Shown here: positions 15,279-22,242 of the stretch, piece after piece
Layout: each line of letters begins with the position of its first letter
How positions within the stretch are numbered: the stretch's first letter is position 1
Assembly (NCBI GenBank): GCA_041650805.1
Contig: JBAZKM010000017.1
Span: 1 to 26,065 of the forward strand
DNA from: Candidatus Omnitrophota bacterium
GTDB taxonomy: Bacteria > Omnitrophota > Gorgyraeia > 2-01-FULL-45-10
Reading direction: 5' to 3'
Length of the DNA stretch: 26,065 bases
The notes under the pieces: model-generated
The model's input: the letters and a program-made list of their open reading frames with translations, nothing else
Told to the model about the DNA's origin: nothing
Database searches by the model: none
Position numbers and translations under genes: made by a program

Positions 15279-16124
15279 TCATACCATCTCTTTTATGGCG
15301 GCGCGTACCTTGGCCGCCCGGTCCGTGCCTTTTCCCTGTATGGACGCGTATGCATCCTCAAATGTAGCGGCATCTCTCCTGTAGAAGGCGCCCAGGGCTA
15401 TCGGGGCTTCACCATTATAATCCCATTCCCTTATTTTTTCCATCGCTCGTTTAAAATCGGAGGCATCGTGGTCTTTCAGTTCGTAGACATGTTTATCATA
15501 GTAATCGTACATATTGTAATACGTGACGCAGACCTGGAGGACATCTACGAGCGAAAACCCTTTGTGCATTACGGCTTCCTTGAATATATTTTTCAGGAGT
15601 TCCATCCCGTGCGAAGTACCTCTCGCGATGAATGTCGCCCCGCTTGCGAGCGCTATCTCCAGCGGATTGATCGGGAGCTCCCTGGTGCCGGCCGGCGTTG
15701 AGCGCCCCTTGAACCCTATCGGGGACGTGGGCGTATATTGCCCGGTGGTCAAACCGTATACACGGTTATCATGCACTATCAATGTCACATCTATGTTTCT
15801 CTTGGCGGCAAATATGAGGTGCTCAAGCCCCTCGCCGTAGGCGTCCCCGTCGCCTGAAAAGCAGATGACCTTCATGCCGGGACGGGCCATCTTTATCGCC
15901 TCCGCTACCGGGAGGACCCTCCCGTGCAGCGAATAGAAACTGTTCACGTTCAGGTAGTCGGCTATCTTAGCGTGGCATCCGATGCCCGACAATATCACTA
16001 TATTCTCGAGAGGCGTGCCTTCGTCCTTCAGCGCCCCCAGGACGCTCTTGACGGCATTCAATATGGCAAAGTTACCGCAGCCGATGCACCATGTATTCTT
16101 CGCGTAAGTCCCCAGGTTCATCAT
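15279..16124 (-). CDS. 2-oxoacid:ferredoxin oxidoreductase, beta subunit
   Basis: This is the thiamine-diphosphate-binding subunit, with 281 residues. The motif GDGDAYGEGLEHLIFAAKRN and VHDNRVYGLTTGQYTPTSP mark the TPP/Mg site. Cysteines in WCIGCGN (C13, C16), GIGCHAK and VLQVCVTYYN probably ligate a [4Fe-4S] cluster. The enzyme oxidatively decarboxylates a 2-oxoacid to acyl-CoA, reducing ferredoxin. The first ATG overlaps the alpha-subunit stop (ATGA), and a second ATG follows at once. KorB-like features make 2-oxoglutarate or a general 2-oxoacid possible; the substrate is not decided. Confidence 0.95.
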   Translation of the reverse strand: MMNLGTYAKNTWCIGCGNFAILNAVKSVLGALKDEGTPLENIVILSGIGCHAKIADYLNVNSFYSLHGRVLPVAEAIKMARPGMKVICFSGDGDAYGEGLEHLIFAAKRNIDVTLIVHDNRVYGLTTGQYTPTSPIGFKGRSTPAGTRELPINPLEIALASGATFIARGTSHGMELLKNIFKEAVMHKGFSLVDVLQVCVTYYNMYDYYDKHVYELKDHDASDFKRAMEKIREWDYNGEAPIALGAFYRRDAATFEDAYASIQGKGTDRAAKVRAAIKEMV

Positions 16125-17791
16125 ATAAGATCCCGCACCCTCGCTTCCAGCTCATCCAGGGAGAAGGGCCTCCCGTCATACTTCAATACCAGCTTATCGA
16201 CCCGGCACCCGCAGCAGCCGGCAAGGCCCGCCAGCTGTCCCGTGGCATTATTTTCCACGGCGATCACCTTCTCCGCCCCCTTGACCGCCTCGAGGAATCT
16301 CTTCACCGGAAAAGGCCCCAGGACGACCGGCCGCACCATTTTCAGCCCCAGGCGGTCTGCCGTCTCTTCGCATACACCTTTATTGGACCCCCAGCATAAC
16401 AGTATCGTGGATGAATCCGTCTTCCCGGAAACCTTCACCGTTTCGTACCCCTCGAGCTCACGGCTCAGGGATTCCCCTTTCCTGAGCCGCTTATCCTGCA
16501 TCTTTACGGTCATCGCCGGGTCTTCTGTAGTTATGCCGTACTCATCGTGTTCGTAGCTGTTGACTTTAACGACGGCGTCTTTACGCGGCGGGCAGACCAT
16601 AGGAGAGACTCCGCTTGCGGTATCCCGATACCGCCCGTATTCGCCCGTGCCGTCCCAGGAAGGGGGGCCTTCTATCGGCATCTCTTTTATGGAATCCGGA
16701 TCAAAACTATAGACGCCTTCCGCCAGTGTCTTATCGGCCAATATGATAGACGGGATCTGATATTTCATCGACATCTTCATGGCGATATGAGACCAGGAGA
16801 ACGCCTCCTCGGCATCGCCTGGGGCTACGACAAGACGCGGGAACTCTCCCTGCCCCGCGCTCAATACAAAATTGAGTTCCGTCTGGGCCGTATAGGTGGG
16901 AAGCCCCGTGCTTGGGCCCGGCCTCTGCCCTACCATGATCACCACCGGCAGTTCGGCCATGCCGGAAAGGCTCAGGCCCTCCGTCATAAGGCAGAACCCG
17001 CCGCCCGACGTCCCGACGGCCACCCTCTCTCCCGCATAAGAAGATCCCGCCGCCATCAGCATCACGGCTATCTCGTTCTCGGGGTGGATAACCTTCAGCG
17101 AGAAATCATCCGCGATACCGGCAAGAAAATGGAGAAGCGGCGATGCGGGGGTCATCGGATACGCGATGAACGTATCGAGCCCGCCGTTCACCAGTCCAAG
17201 GCCGATCGCCTCGCTTCCGGTAAGTATGGGCAGCATGCCCTGAGGCAGCGTCTCTATCTTCAGGGCCCCTTTCGATGATCCGTACCCGTTAAGCGCTATC
17301 TTCAGATTGAGGTCGGCCTCTTTAGACATATTTTTCCTGGCCGTCCCCTCCAGTATATCCCAGGATACACCTATCGCCCTGAATAATGCCCCGATGGCGC
17401 ATGAGTTACGCATTATGTCGATACCGCCGGATGCCTTCACCATCTGCTCCATGGGTATACCGAGCGACACAGAGACACCCGGCATACCGTCCGGCTTGGC
17501 CATATCCGAATTATAGATGACTATGGCCTCTCTCTTCAGGCGGCCCTTATGCAGGTCCAGCGTCTCCTGGTTCAACGCTATGAGTATATCGACCTTATCC
17601 GGGTGGGCTGAGATCTTTCTGTCCGACGCGCGTATAACGGAAAATGTATGTCCGCCCCTTATGAGGGAAGGGTAGTCGCGGTATATATATATCCGGTAAT
17701 TGAGCCGGTTAAGGACGCGGGCGATGAGAAGCCCTGCCCTGTCTATACCGTCACCTGCCTTCCCTCCCAGGAGGATCGAAAGATCTGTCAT
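16121..17791 (-). CDS. 2-oxoacid:ferredoxin oxidoreductase, fused gamma-alpha subunit
   Basis: The first ~190 residues are the gamma domain (LSILLGGKAGDGIDRAGLL, then YPSLIRGGHTFSVIR); from about 200 the alpha domain follows, with GSEAIGLGLVNGGLDTFIAYPMTPASPL. The fused form has 556 residues. I start it at ATG 17791 because MTDLSILLGGKAGDG is the family start; the frame stays open up to 17992, but that would overlap the superoxide reductase gene. The ribosome binding site is weak. It pairs with the beta subunit to oxidise a 2-oxoacid and reduce ferredoxin. Its place between superoxide reductase and Hrb/flavodiiron suggests that it supplies electrons for detoxification. Confidence 0.93.
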   Translation of the reverse strand: MTDLSILLGGKAGDGIDRAGLLIARVLNRLNYRIYIYRDYPSLIRGGHTFSVIRASDRKISAHPDKVDILIALNQETLDLHKGRLKREAIVIYNSDMAKPDGMPGVSVSLGIPMEQMVKASGGIDIMRNSCAIGALFRAIGVSWDILEGTARKNMSKEADLNLKIALNGYGSSKGALKIETLPQGMLPILTGSEAIGLGLVNGGLDTFIAYPMTPASPLLHFLAGIADDFSLKVIHPENEIAVMLMAAGSSYAGERVAVGTSGGGFCLMTEGLSLSGMAELPVVIMVGQRPGPSTGLPTYTAQTELNFVLSAGQGEFPRLVVAPGDAEEAFSWSHIAMKMSMKYQIPSIILADKTLAEGVYSFDPDSIKEMPIEGPPSWDGTGEYGRYRDTASGVSPMVCPPRKDAVVKVNSYEHDEYGITTEDPAMTVKMQDKRLRKGESLSRELEGYETVKVSGKTDSSTILLCWGSNKGVCEETADRLGLKMVRPVVLGPFPVKRFLEAVKGAEKVIAVENNATGQLAGLAGCCGCRVDKLVLKYDGRPFSLDELEARVRDLI

Positions 17792-17808
17792 ATGGTCAAG
17801 GGTCTCTT

Positions 17809-18198
17809 TTAGTCCTCTATCTCTATATCTTTCGTGCCTTCCCACAGGCCGTGGAGATTGCACTTCTCCCATGCCTTCAGCGGGCCGCATGCGTGGCTGA
17901 GCTTTACCGGAACGGTGACTTTGGGTTCCGTCAATAAGGCGGATAGCCCTATCCTGAAAAGGAATGTGTCGCCCGAATATAGCTCTATCCACTCTATGAA
18001 ATGTCCCTGCTCATTCGGATGGGCCTTATATTTCCCCACCTCTATCGTCACCAGGAACGGCTCATCCCTCTTCACCTTATCCGGGGCCGTGATCACCGGT
18101 ATATGCTTCTGTTCCAATTCGGAAAGCGCCTTCACGTCTTTAGGCACATGGACACCGCACAGTATGTCACCTTCACACGAATATTTCGTACCTGCCAT
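17809..18198 (-). CDS. sor: Superoxide reductase (one-domain, neelaredoxin type)
   Basis: This 129-residue protein reduces superoxide to peroxide without releasing O2. The Fe(His)4Cys ligands are visible: H32 in QKHIPV, H60 in AHPNEQ, H66 in GHFIEW, and C113 with H116 in CNLHGLWE. The lysine before H32 is kept, but the usual glutamate before it (EKH) is glutamine here. There is no desulforedoxin domain. I start at ATG 18198, with GGGGG nine bases upstream; an in-frame extension to 18276 lacks support. It is the first gene of a thirteen-gene operon and needs rubredoxin as donor. Confidence 0.94.
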   Translation of the reverse strand: MAGTKYSCEGDILCGVHVPKDVKALSELEQKHIPVITAPDKVKRDEPFLVTIEVGKYKAHPNEQGHFIEWIELYSGDTFLFRIGLSALLTEPKVTVPVKLSHACGPLKAWEKCNLHGLWEGTKDIEIED

Positions 18199-18217
18199 AG
18201 ATATCAACCCCCTTTCA

Positions 18218-18237
18218 AATGATACAACGTAATTATA
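18218..18237 (-). promoter_or_regulatory. Promoter -10 and probable Rrf2 operator of the superoxide reductase operon
   Basis: On the minus strand TATAAT (18237-18232) is followed by TACGTTGTATCATT. This 20-base block matches the inverted-repeat region of the rrf2 promoter at 15 of 20 positions, including GTATCATT without change. No good -35 is visible (T-rich bases only), which would fit an activated promoter. The ATG lies 33 bases downstream. Confidence 0.6.
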
Positions 18238-18250
18238 CCACGGTCTATTT

Positions 18251-18281
18251 AAAAAAGGTGAGCAGTTTTGAGTCATGCTCA
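18251..18281 (-). terminator. Weak candidate terminator after hcp
   Basis: On the minus strand TGAGCA pairs with TGCTCA around an 11-base loop, followed by ACC and six T. The stem has only 6 bp and lies about 95 bases past the hcp stop, so termination may be partial. Confidence 0.35.
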
Positions 18282-18375
18282 GGACCGGCTACTGCAACCC
18301 TCTTTGCAGTGCGCAACAGGCCTTAGCATATATCTGACCATTGTCCGCATATCTGTATCACCCCCGTCCCTTTGC

Positions 18376-19668
18376 TTATTTTTTAAATATATCCTTCAGG
18401 TCCGCATCTGGCGTCGTCACCAGCTTCAAATCGAACTTATCCTGGAGCACCTTGAATACGTTCGGCGTTATGAATGCCGGCGGCGTCGGGCCTATACGTA
18501 TCCCTTTTATGTCGAGCGCTAGAAGGGTCAGCAGGATCGCGACGGCCTTCTGCTCGAACCACGACAGCACTAACGAAAGCGGCAGTTCATTGACGCCGCA
18601 TTTGAAGGCATCCGCCAGTGCCGACGCTACGCGTACTGCCGAATAGGCGTTATTGCATTGCCCTATATCGATGAGGCGCGGTATGCCGTCTATGGAACCG
18701 AAATCGAGCTTATTGAACCTGTATTTACCGCACGCGAGCGTAAGTATGACGCAGTCACCGGGGACCTTTTCCGCGAATTCCGTGTAGTAGTTCCTGCCCG
18801 GCTTTGCGCCGTCGCAACCGCCTATAAGGAAGAAGCGCCTTATCTTGCCCGCCTTCACGGCGCCGATGATCTTATCCGCAAGACCGAGGATGGCCGTATG
18901 GTGGAAACCCGTCAATATCTTCTTCCCGGGCGTCTCCGCCAGCGGCGGGAGCGACTTCGCCTTATTTATCAGAGGAGAGAAATCCCTCCCGTTTATATGC
19001 GTCCCGCCCGGTACACCGGTGACCCCTGTCGTGAACAACCGGTCGAGGTAACTATTGGCCGGCGGTATCAGGACACAGTTAGTCGTCGCCAGGATAGCCC
19101 CGCCGAAGGCGCCGAACTCCTTCTTCTGGTCCTGCCATGCGCCGCCGTAGTTACCCGCGAGGTGTTTGAACTTCTTCAATACGGGATATCCGTGAGCGGG
19201 CAGCATCTCGCTGTGCGTATATACATCTATACCTTTACCCTCCGTCTGTTTAAGAAGCTCGTAAAGGTCGAGAAGGTCATGGCCGGTCACAAGGATGGCA
19301 TGGCCTTTCTTTGTCCCGGTCTCGACTTCCGTGGGCACCGGATTGCCGAACCTGCCCGTATGGGCCCTGTCTAGGAGCTCCATCACTTTCAGGTTCATCT
19401 TCCCGCACCGGAGCACCATATCCAGATGCTGTCCCATATCAAAACTCACATTTGTTACCGTCTTGAATAGCGCCTCATGCATGAAGCTATCCACTTCCTC
19501 ATCGCGCTCGCCAAGCTCCCGCGCGTGGTACGCATATGCCGCTATCCCCTTGAGCCCGAATAGCAGTATATCCTGCAGGCTCTGGATGTCCTCGTTCTTG
19601 CCGCATACCCCTCCCTTGGTACATCCGGACCCTCCCGCCGTCTGTTCGCATTGATAACAGAACATCAT
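18376..19668 (-). CDS. hcp: Hybrid cluster protein (hydroxylamine reductase), short form
   Basis: Hcp reduces hydroxylamine and, in enteric bacteria, NO to N2O. The N-terminal cluster motif C4-x2-C7-x8-C16-x5-C22 is intact. Hybrid-cluster ligand regions are visible: THSEMLPAHGYP, TTNCVLIPP, GGCDGAKPG, GQCNNAYSA and WFEQKAV. At 430 residues it is about 100 shorter than the usual 530-550, as in the class III Hcps of archaea and thermophiles that lack part of the helical domain. The first ATG overlaps the stop of the zinc-ribbon gene; the second (19665) is better spaced from AAGGAGG. Confidence 0.95.
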   Translation of the reverse strand: MMFCYQCEQTAGGSGCTKGGVCGKNEDIQSLQDILLFGLKGIAAYAYHARELGERDEEVDSFMHEALFKTVTNVSFDMGQHLDMVLRCGKMNLKVMELLDRAHTGRFGNPVPTEVETGTKKGHAILVTGHDLLDLYELLKQTEGKGIDVYTHSEMLPAHGYPVLKKFKHLAGNYGGAWQDQKKEFGAFGGAILATTNCVLIPPANSYLDRLFTTGVTGVPGGTHINGRDFSPLINKAKSLPPLAETPGKKILTGFHHTAILGLADKIIGAVKAGKIRRFFLIGGCDGAKPGRNYYTEFAEKVPGDCVILTLACGKYRFNKLDFGSIDGIPRLIDIGQCNNAYSAVRVASALADAFKCGVNELPLSLVLSWFEQKAVAILLTLLALDIKGIRIGPTPPAFITPNVFKVLQDKFDLKLVTTPDADLKDIFKK

Positions 19669-19919
19669 CCGCCTCCTTCTTTTGACCTCATCTCCCTGTA
19701 TCTATTATACCGCTCGTCACCCACGCACTCCCGAGCGTATCTGCACCAGTCAAGGCACGTCTGTCCGCCTTCGCGTTTTACCATCTTACCGCAATTCTGA
19801 CACCTGCCGGAGGCCTCATCCGTCCATATCTCTGCCTTCTCGCCGCAATACCGGCATTGCACCTCTTCCGGCTGCGGCTGGCTGAACTTCTGTGAACCCG
19901 GGCAGAGGGATATCATCAT
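19665..19919 (-). CDS. Small Cys-rich zinc-ribbon protein, Hcp-associated
   Basis: This 84-residue protein starts at ATG 19919, overlapping the ferredoxin-like gene stop by 4 bases; the longer frame up to 20021 overlaps real coding sequence and is rejected. It has two CxxC pairs (CRYCGEKAEIW, CQNCGKMV) forming a probable zinc ribbon, then CLDWCRYARECVG with three more cysteines. Similar small proteins are, to my recollection, common in anaerobes near hcp and sometimes misnamed phosphohydrolase. The function is unknown. It overlaps hcp by 4 bases, so the two are probably translated together. Confidence 0.82.
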   Translation of the reverse strand: MMISLCPGSQKFSQPQPEEVQCRYCGEKAEIWTDEASGRCQNCGKMVKREGGQTCLDWCRYARECVGDERYNRYREMRSKEGGG

Positions 19920-20572
19920 GACCTGCCACCTCTTATGCCTATGGTGATCTCTTCGAATTTGACGTCCCTTCCGGACGACGCTATGGCCTCTCTGGCCAGC
20001 GATACGAGCCCGAAGCAGCACGGGACCTCCATATGGGCACAGGTGACCGAACGTACGCCGTTATTCTTTATGATGGAAGCGATCTTCTCTTTATAGAACC
20101 CGGCGTCATCCAGCTTCGGACAGCCCACGAGCAGGACCTTCCCGCGCAGCAACCCGTCATGGAAATCGGGATAAGCGAACGGGACACAATCCGCGGCTAT
20201 GAGGAGGTCGGCCCCTTTAAGGTACGGGGCGTTCTCGGGGACCAACATTATCTGAACGGGCCAGTTGGACAGCCGGGATGCCGTTTTACCCTTCACCCCT
20301 TTTTCCCCATGATCTTTCTTACCGCTCTTAAGATCCATCGCTTTCGAGCCGGGGCATGCGTGCTCTGCATGGCCGGCCTCTCCTTCCTCTATTATAGTGA
20401 TCGCCCCTTTTGGGCAATGGCCTATACAGGCCCCGAGGCCGTCACAAAGGCCGCTTATGAGGCGCGCCTTGCCGTCTATTATCCGTAACGCGCCCTCGTG
20501 GCAGTTGGGGATGCAGAGGCCGCAGCCGTTGCACTTCTCTTCATCTATCTTTACTATCTTTCTCTTTGCCAT
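19916..20572 (-). CDS. Ferredoxin-like Fe-S protein, Hcp-associated
   Basis: The first 60 residues resemble a two-cluster ferredoxin: C14-x2-C17-x2-C20-x3-C24, then C43-x5-C49-x3-C53-P. The second motif lacks the middle cysteine, so that cluster may be [3Fe-4S] or differ in ligation. The rest (about 100-218) is an Fe-S-associated domain with further cysteines (C129, C151, C168, and the pair C175-C176). Such proteins accompany hcp in anaerobes and probably deliver electrons to it. It starts 18 bases after the Rrf2 gene and is in the same unit. Confidence 0.88.
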   Translation of the reverse strand: MAKRKIVKIDEEKCNGCGLCIPNCHEGALRIIDGKARLISGLCDGLGACIGHCPKGAITIIEEGEAGHAEHACPGSKAMDLKSGKKDHGEKGVKGKTASRLSNWPVQIMLVPENAPYLKGADLLIAADCVPFAYPDFHDGLLRGKVLLVGCPKLDDAGFYKEKIASIIKNNGVRSVTCAHMEVPCCFGLVSLAREAIASSGRDVKFEEITIGIRGGRS

Positions 20573-20590
20573 AACCCGCCTTCCTTAATA

Positions 20591-20992
20591 TTAGAGCAGA
20601 TCCTTCACGGTAATGCGCGCCAATTCGGAGATGACGTGACCTTCTATCGCATCGAGCCTCTTCTTCAAACGGCAGGTCTTCCTGTTGGGGCATATGCCCT
20701 TCCTGAAAAGACACTCCTTAATAGTAACGGTTCCCTGGAACGCCTCGATCATATCTGTCAGGGATATCTCTGCCGCCGGACGAGCCAGCTCAAACCCTCC
20801 GCCCTTCCCGCGCTGCGACTTCAGTATCCCTTTCGACTCCAGCGTCTGAAGGATCTTGCGCAGGAACGGACGCGGCATATTAAGTTCCGCCACCAATGTA
20901 GATACGTTCACCACCTCTCCTTCATGCTTGGCCATGAAAGCGACGGCGCGTATCGAATAGTCCGTCTTCCTGGATATCAGTCCCGAATTCAT
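20591..20992 (-). CDS. Rrf2-family regulator with Fe-S cysteines (IscR/NsrR-like)
   Basis: This 133-residue winged-helix regulator opens with ISRKTDYSIRAVAFMA and has the recognition region LNMPRPFLRKILQTLESKGILKSQRGKGGGF. Three cysteines, C94-x6-C101-x5-C107, stand where IscR and NsrR bind an Fe-S cluster, so it likely senses NO, O2 or cluster status. It is first in the unit with the Hcp genes. Its promoter contains an inverted repeat, suggesting autoregulation. The ATG is only 10 bases from the -10 element and has no Shine-Dalgarno, so the mRNA may be leaderless. Confidence 0.93.
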   Translation of the reverse strand: MNSGLISRKTDYSIRAVAFMAKHEGEVVNVSTLVAELNMPRPFLRKILQTLESKGILKSQRGKGGGFELARPAAEISLTDMIEAFQGTVTIKECLFRKGICPNRKTCRLKKRLDAIEGHVISELARITVKDLL

Positions 20993-21001
20993 CTTGGTTT
21001 G

Positions 21002-21021
21002 AATGATACCACATTAGTATC
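21002..21021 (-). promoter_or_regulatory. Probable Rrf2 operator in its own promoter
   Basis: On the minus strand GATAC-N7-GTATC (21021-21005) lies between the -35 and -10 hexamers and runs into the -10. The full block GATACTAATGTGGTATCATT is 15/20 identical to the block at the superoxide reductase promoter. Binding there would block RNA polymerase. Confidence 0.6.
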
Positions 21022-21031
21022 TTTTTGTCAA
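21003..21031 (-). promoter_or_regulatory. Sigma-70 type promoter of the rrf2-hcp unit
   Basis: On the minus strand TTGACA (21031-21026, consensus) is followed by a 17-base spacer and TATCAT (21008-21003). The distance from the -10 to the ATG at 20992 is 10 bases, giving an almost leaderless transcript. The -35 directly adjoins the T-tract of the gapA terminator. Confidence 0.8.
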
Positions 21032-21033
21032 GT

Positions 21034-21068
21034 AAAAAAAGGGACGCCGCTCAGAAAAGCGGCGCCCC
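21034..21068 (-). terminator. Rho-independent terminator of gapA
   Basis: On the minus strand GGGGCGCCGCT and AGCGGCGTCCC form an 11-bp GC-rich stem (one G-U pair) around a 6-base loop, followed by seven T. It lies 10 bases past the gapA stop. Confidence 0.92.
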
Positions 21069-21078
21069 TATATCTCTC

Positions 21079-22131
21079 TTACAATCCCTTCTTTATCATG
21101 TATTCGATCAGGTCCACCACCCGGCACGAGTAACCCCACTCGTTGTCATACCACGCGATGACCTTGGCGAAATTACCGCCTATGACCTTGGTCATCTTGG
21201 AATCGAGAGTGGCCGAGGCCGGATAATGGTTGAAGTCGACGGATACCACGTCGTCTTCGGTATATTCGAGTATACCCTTCATCTTCCCTTCCGAGGCGGC
21301 CTTCATCGCCTTATTGATCTCCTCGGCCGTCGCCGGCTTCTTCAGCGTGCATGTCAGGTCCACCACCGAGACGTTGGGCACCGGCACCCTCATCGCGAAA
21401 CCGTCGAGTTTACCCTTCAGTTCCGGTATGACTAACCCTATAGCCCTGGCGGCTCCGGTAGATGTAGGTATCATCGAGACGGCCGCAGCGCGGGCCCTGC
21501 GCGGGTCCGAGTGCGGCAGGTCCTGGACCCTCTGGTCGTTCGTATATGCGTGGATCGTCGTCATGAGCCCTTTCTCTATGCCCCACATATCGTTCAGCAC
21601 CTTTGCCACCGGCCCGAGACAATTCGTAGTGCACGACGCGTTCGATATGACCGTGTGGTTCTTCGGGTCGTATTTATCCTCATTCACGCCCAGCACGATC
21701 GTGAGGTCCTCCCCTTCGGCAGGGGCCGATATGATGACCTTTTTGGCTCCGCCCTTTGTGATATGATTCACCGCGCCCTTCACCTCTTTGCCTTTTTTAT
21801 TTACTCCGTCGTTCTTTATGGTAAAGAGGCCCGTCGATTCGACGACTATCTCGACGCCCAGCGCCTTCCACGGCAACTCCCCCGGGTCCTTTTTAGCAAG
21901 GACCTTGATCTCCTTGCCGTTAACGATGATCGCATCGGCGGACGCTTTGACGTTCCCGCCGGGAAAACGGCCGTGAACAGAATCATATTTAAGAAGATGC
22001 GCGAGCGTCTTCGCATCGGTTATGTCGTTGACCGCCACAAGCTCCATCGACTTCGAATTCCGTTCGAGGATAGCGCGCCCGACCATCCTGCCTATCCTTC
22101 CAAACCCGTTGATACCTACCTTCACTGCCAT
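21079..22131 (-). CDS. gapA: Glyceraldehyde-3-phosphate dehydrogenase, type I
   Basis: This NAD-dependent glycolytic enzyme makes 1,3-bisphosphoglycerate. The Rossmann start VGINGFGRIGR, the catalytic SNASCTTNC (C167), the substrate loop and the C-terminal WYDNEWGYSCRVVDL are present. At 350 residues it is a little longer than usual (about 335), apparently from a lysine-rich insertion around 106-120 (IKNDGVNKKGKEVKG). It is a single-gene unit with a strong promoter and terminator, separate from pgk-tpiA although these are usually joined. The ribosome binding site GGGAGGG is strong. Confidence 0.98.
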   Translation of the reverse strand: MAVKVGINGFGRIGRMVGRAILERNSKSMELVAVNDITDAKTLAHLLKYDSVHGRFPGGNVKASADAIIVNGKEIKVLAKKDPGELPWKALGVEIVVESTGLFTIKNDGVNKKGKEVKGAVNHITKGGAKKVIISAPAEGEDLTIVLGVNEDKYDPKNHTVISNASCTTNCLGPVAKVLNDMWGIEKGLMTTIHAYTNDQRVQDLPHSDPRRARAAAVSMIPTSTGAARAIGLVIPELKGKLDGFAMRVPVPNVSVVDLTCTLKKPATAEEINKAMKAASEGKMKGILEYTEDDVVSVDFNHYPASATLDSKMTKVIGGNFAKVIAWYDNEWGYSCRVVDLIEYMIKKGL

Positions 22132-22161
22132 CGTCTTACCCTCCCTTTTGTATAAGTTCTC

Positions 22162-22177
22162 AAGCGACCAATCGCTT
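22162..22177 (-). promoter_or_regulatory. Inverted repeat in the gapA leader
   Basis: AAGCGA and TCGCTT flank a 4-base centre, just downstream of the predicted transcription start. It may be an operator or a 5' hairpin that stabilises the mRNA. Confidence 0.4.
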
Positions 22178-22190
22178 AGTAGGAAATGTT

Positions 22191-22218
22191 ATTATATCAT
22201 CTTTTTCTAAAGATGCAA
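22191..22218 (-). promoter_or_regulatory. Promoter of gapA with a palindrome on the -35
   Basis: On the minus strand TTGCAT (22218-22213), a 16-base spacer and TATAAT (22196-22191, consensus) form a good promoter, 59 bases from the ATG. A perfect 12-bp palindrome, CAAGATATCTTG (22216-22227), overlaps the -35 edge and could be an operator. Confidence 0.75.
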
Positions 22219-22242
22219 GATATCTTGGATGATACGGCGGTC

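Noticed and set aside
17792..17992. N-terminal extension of the gamma-alpha oxidoreductase subunit
   Set aside because: It overlaps the superoxide reductase coding region, has no ribosome site, and the family begins at MTDLSILLGG.
18292..18309. CTGCAA/TTGCAG hairpin as the hcp terminator
   Set aside because: The 6-bp stem is not followed by a T-tract on either strand.
19920..20021. N-terminal extension of the small zinc-ribbon protein
   Set aside because: It overlaps the ferredoxin-like gene in another frame; the ATGA overlap at 19919 is a much better start.
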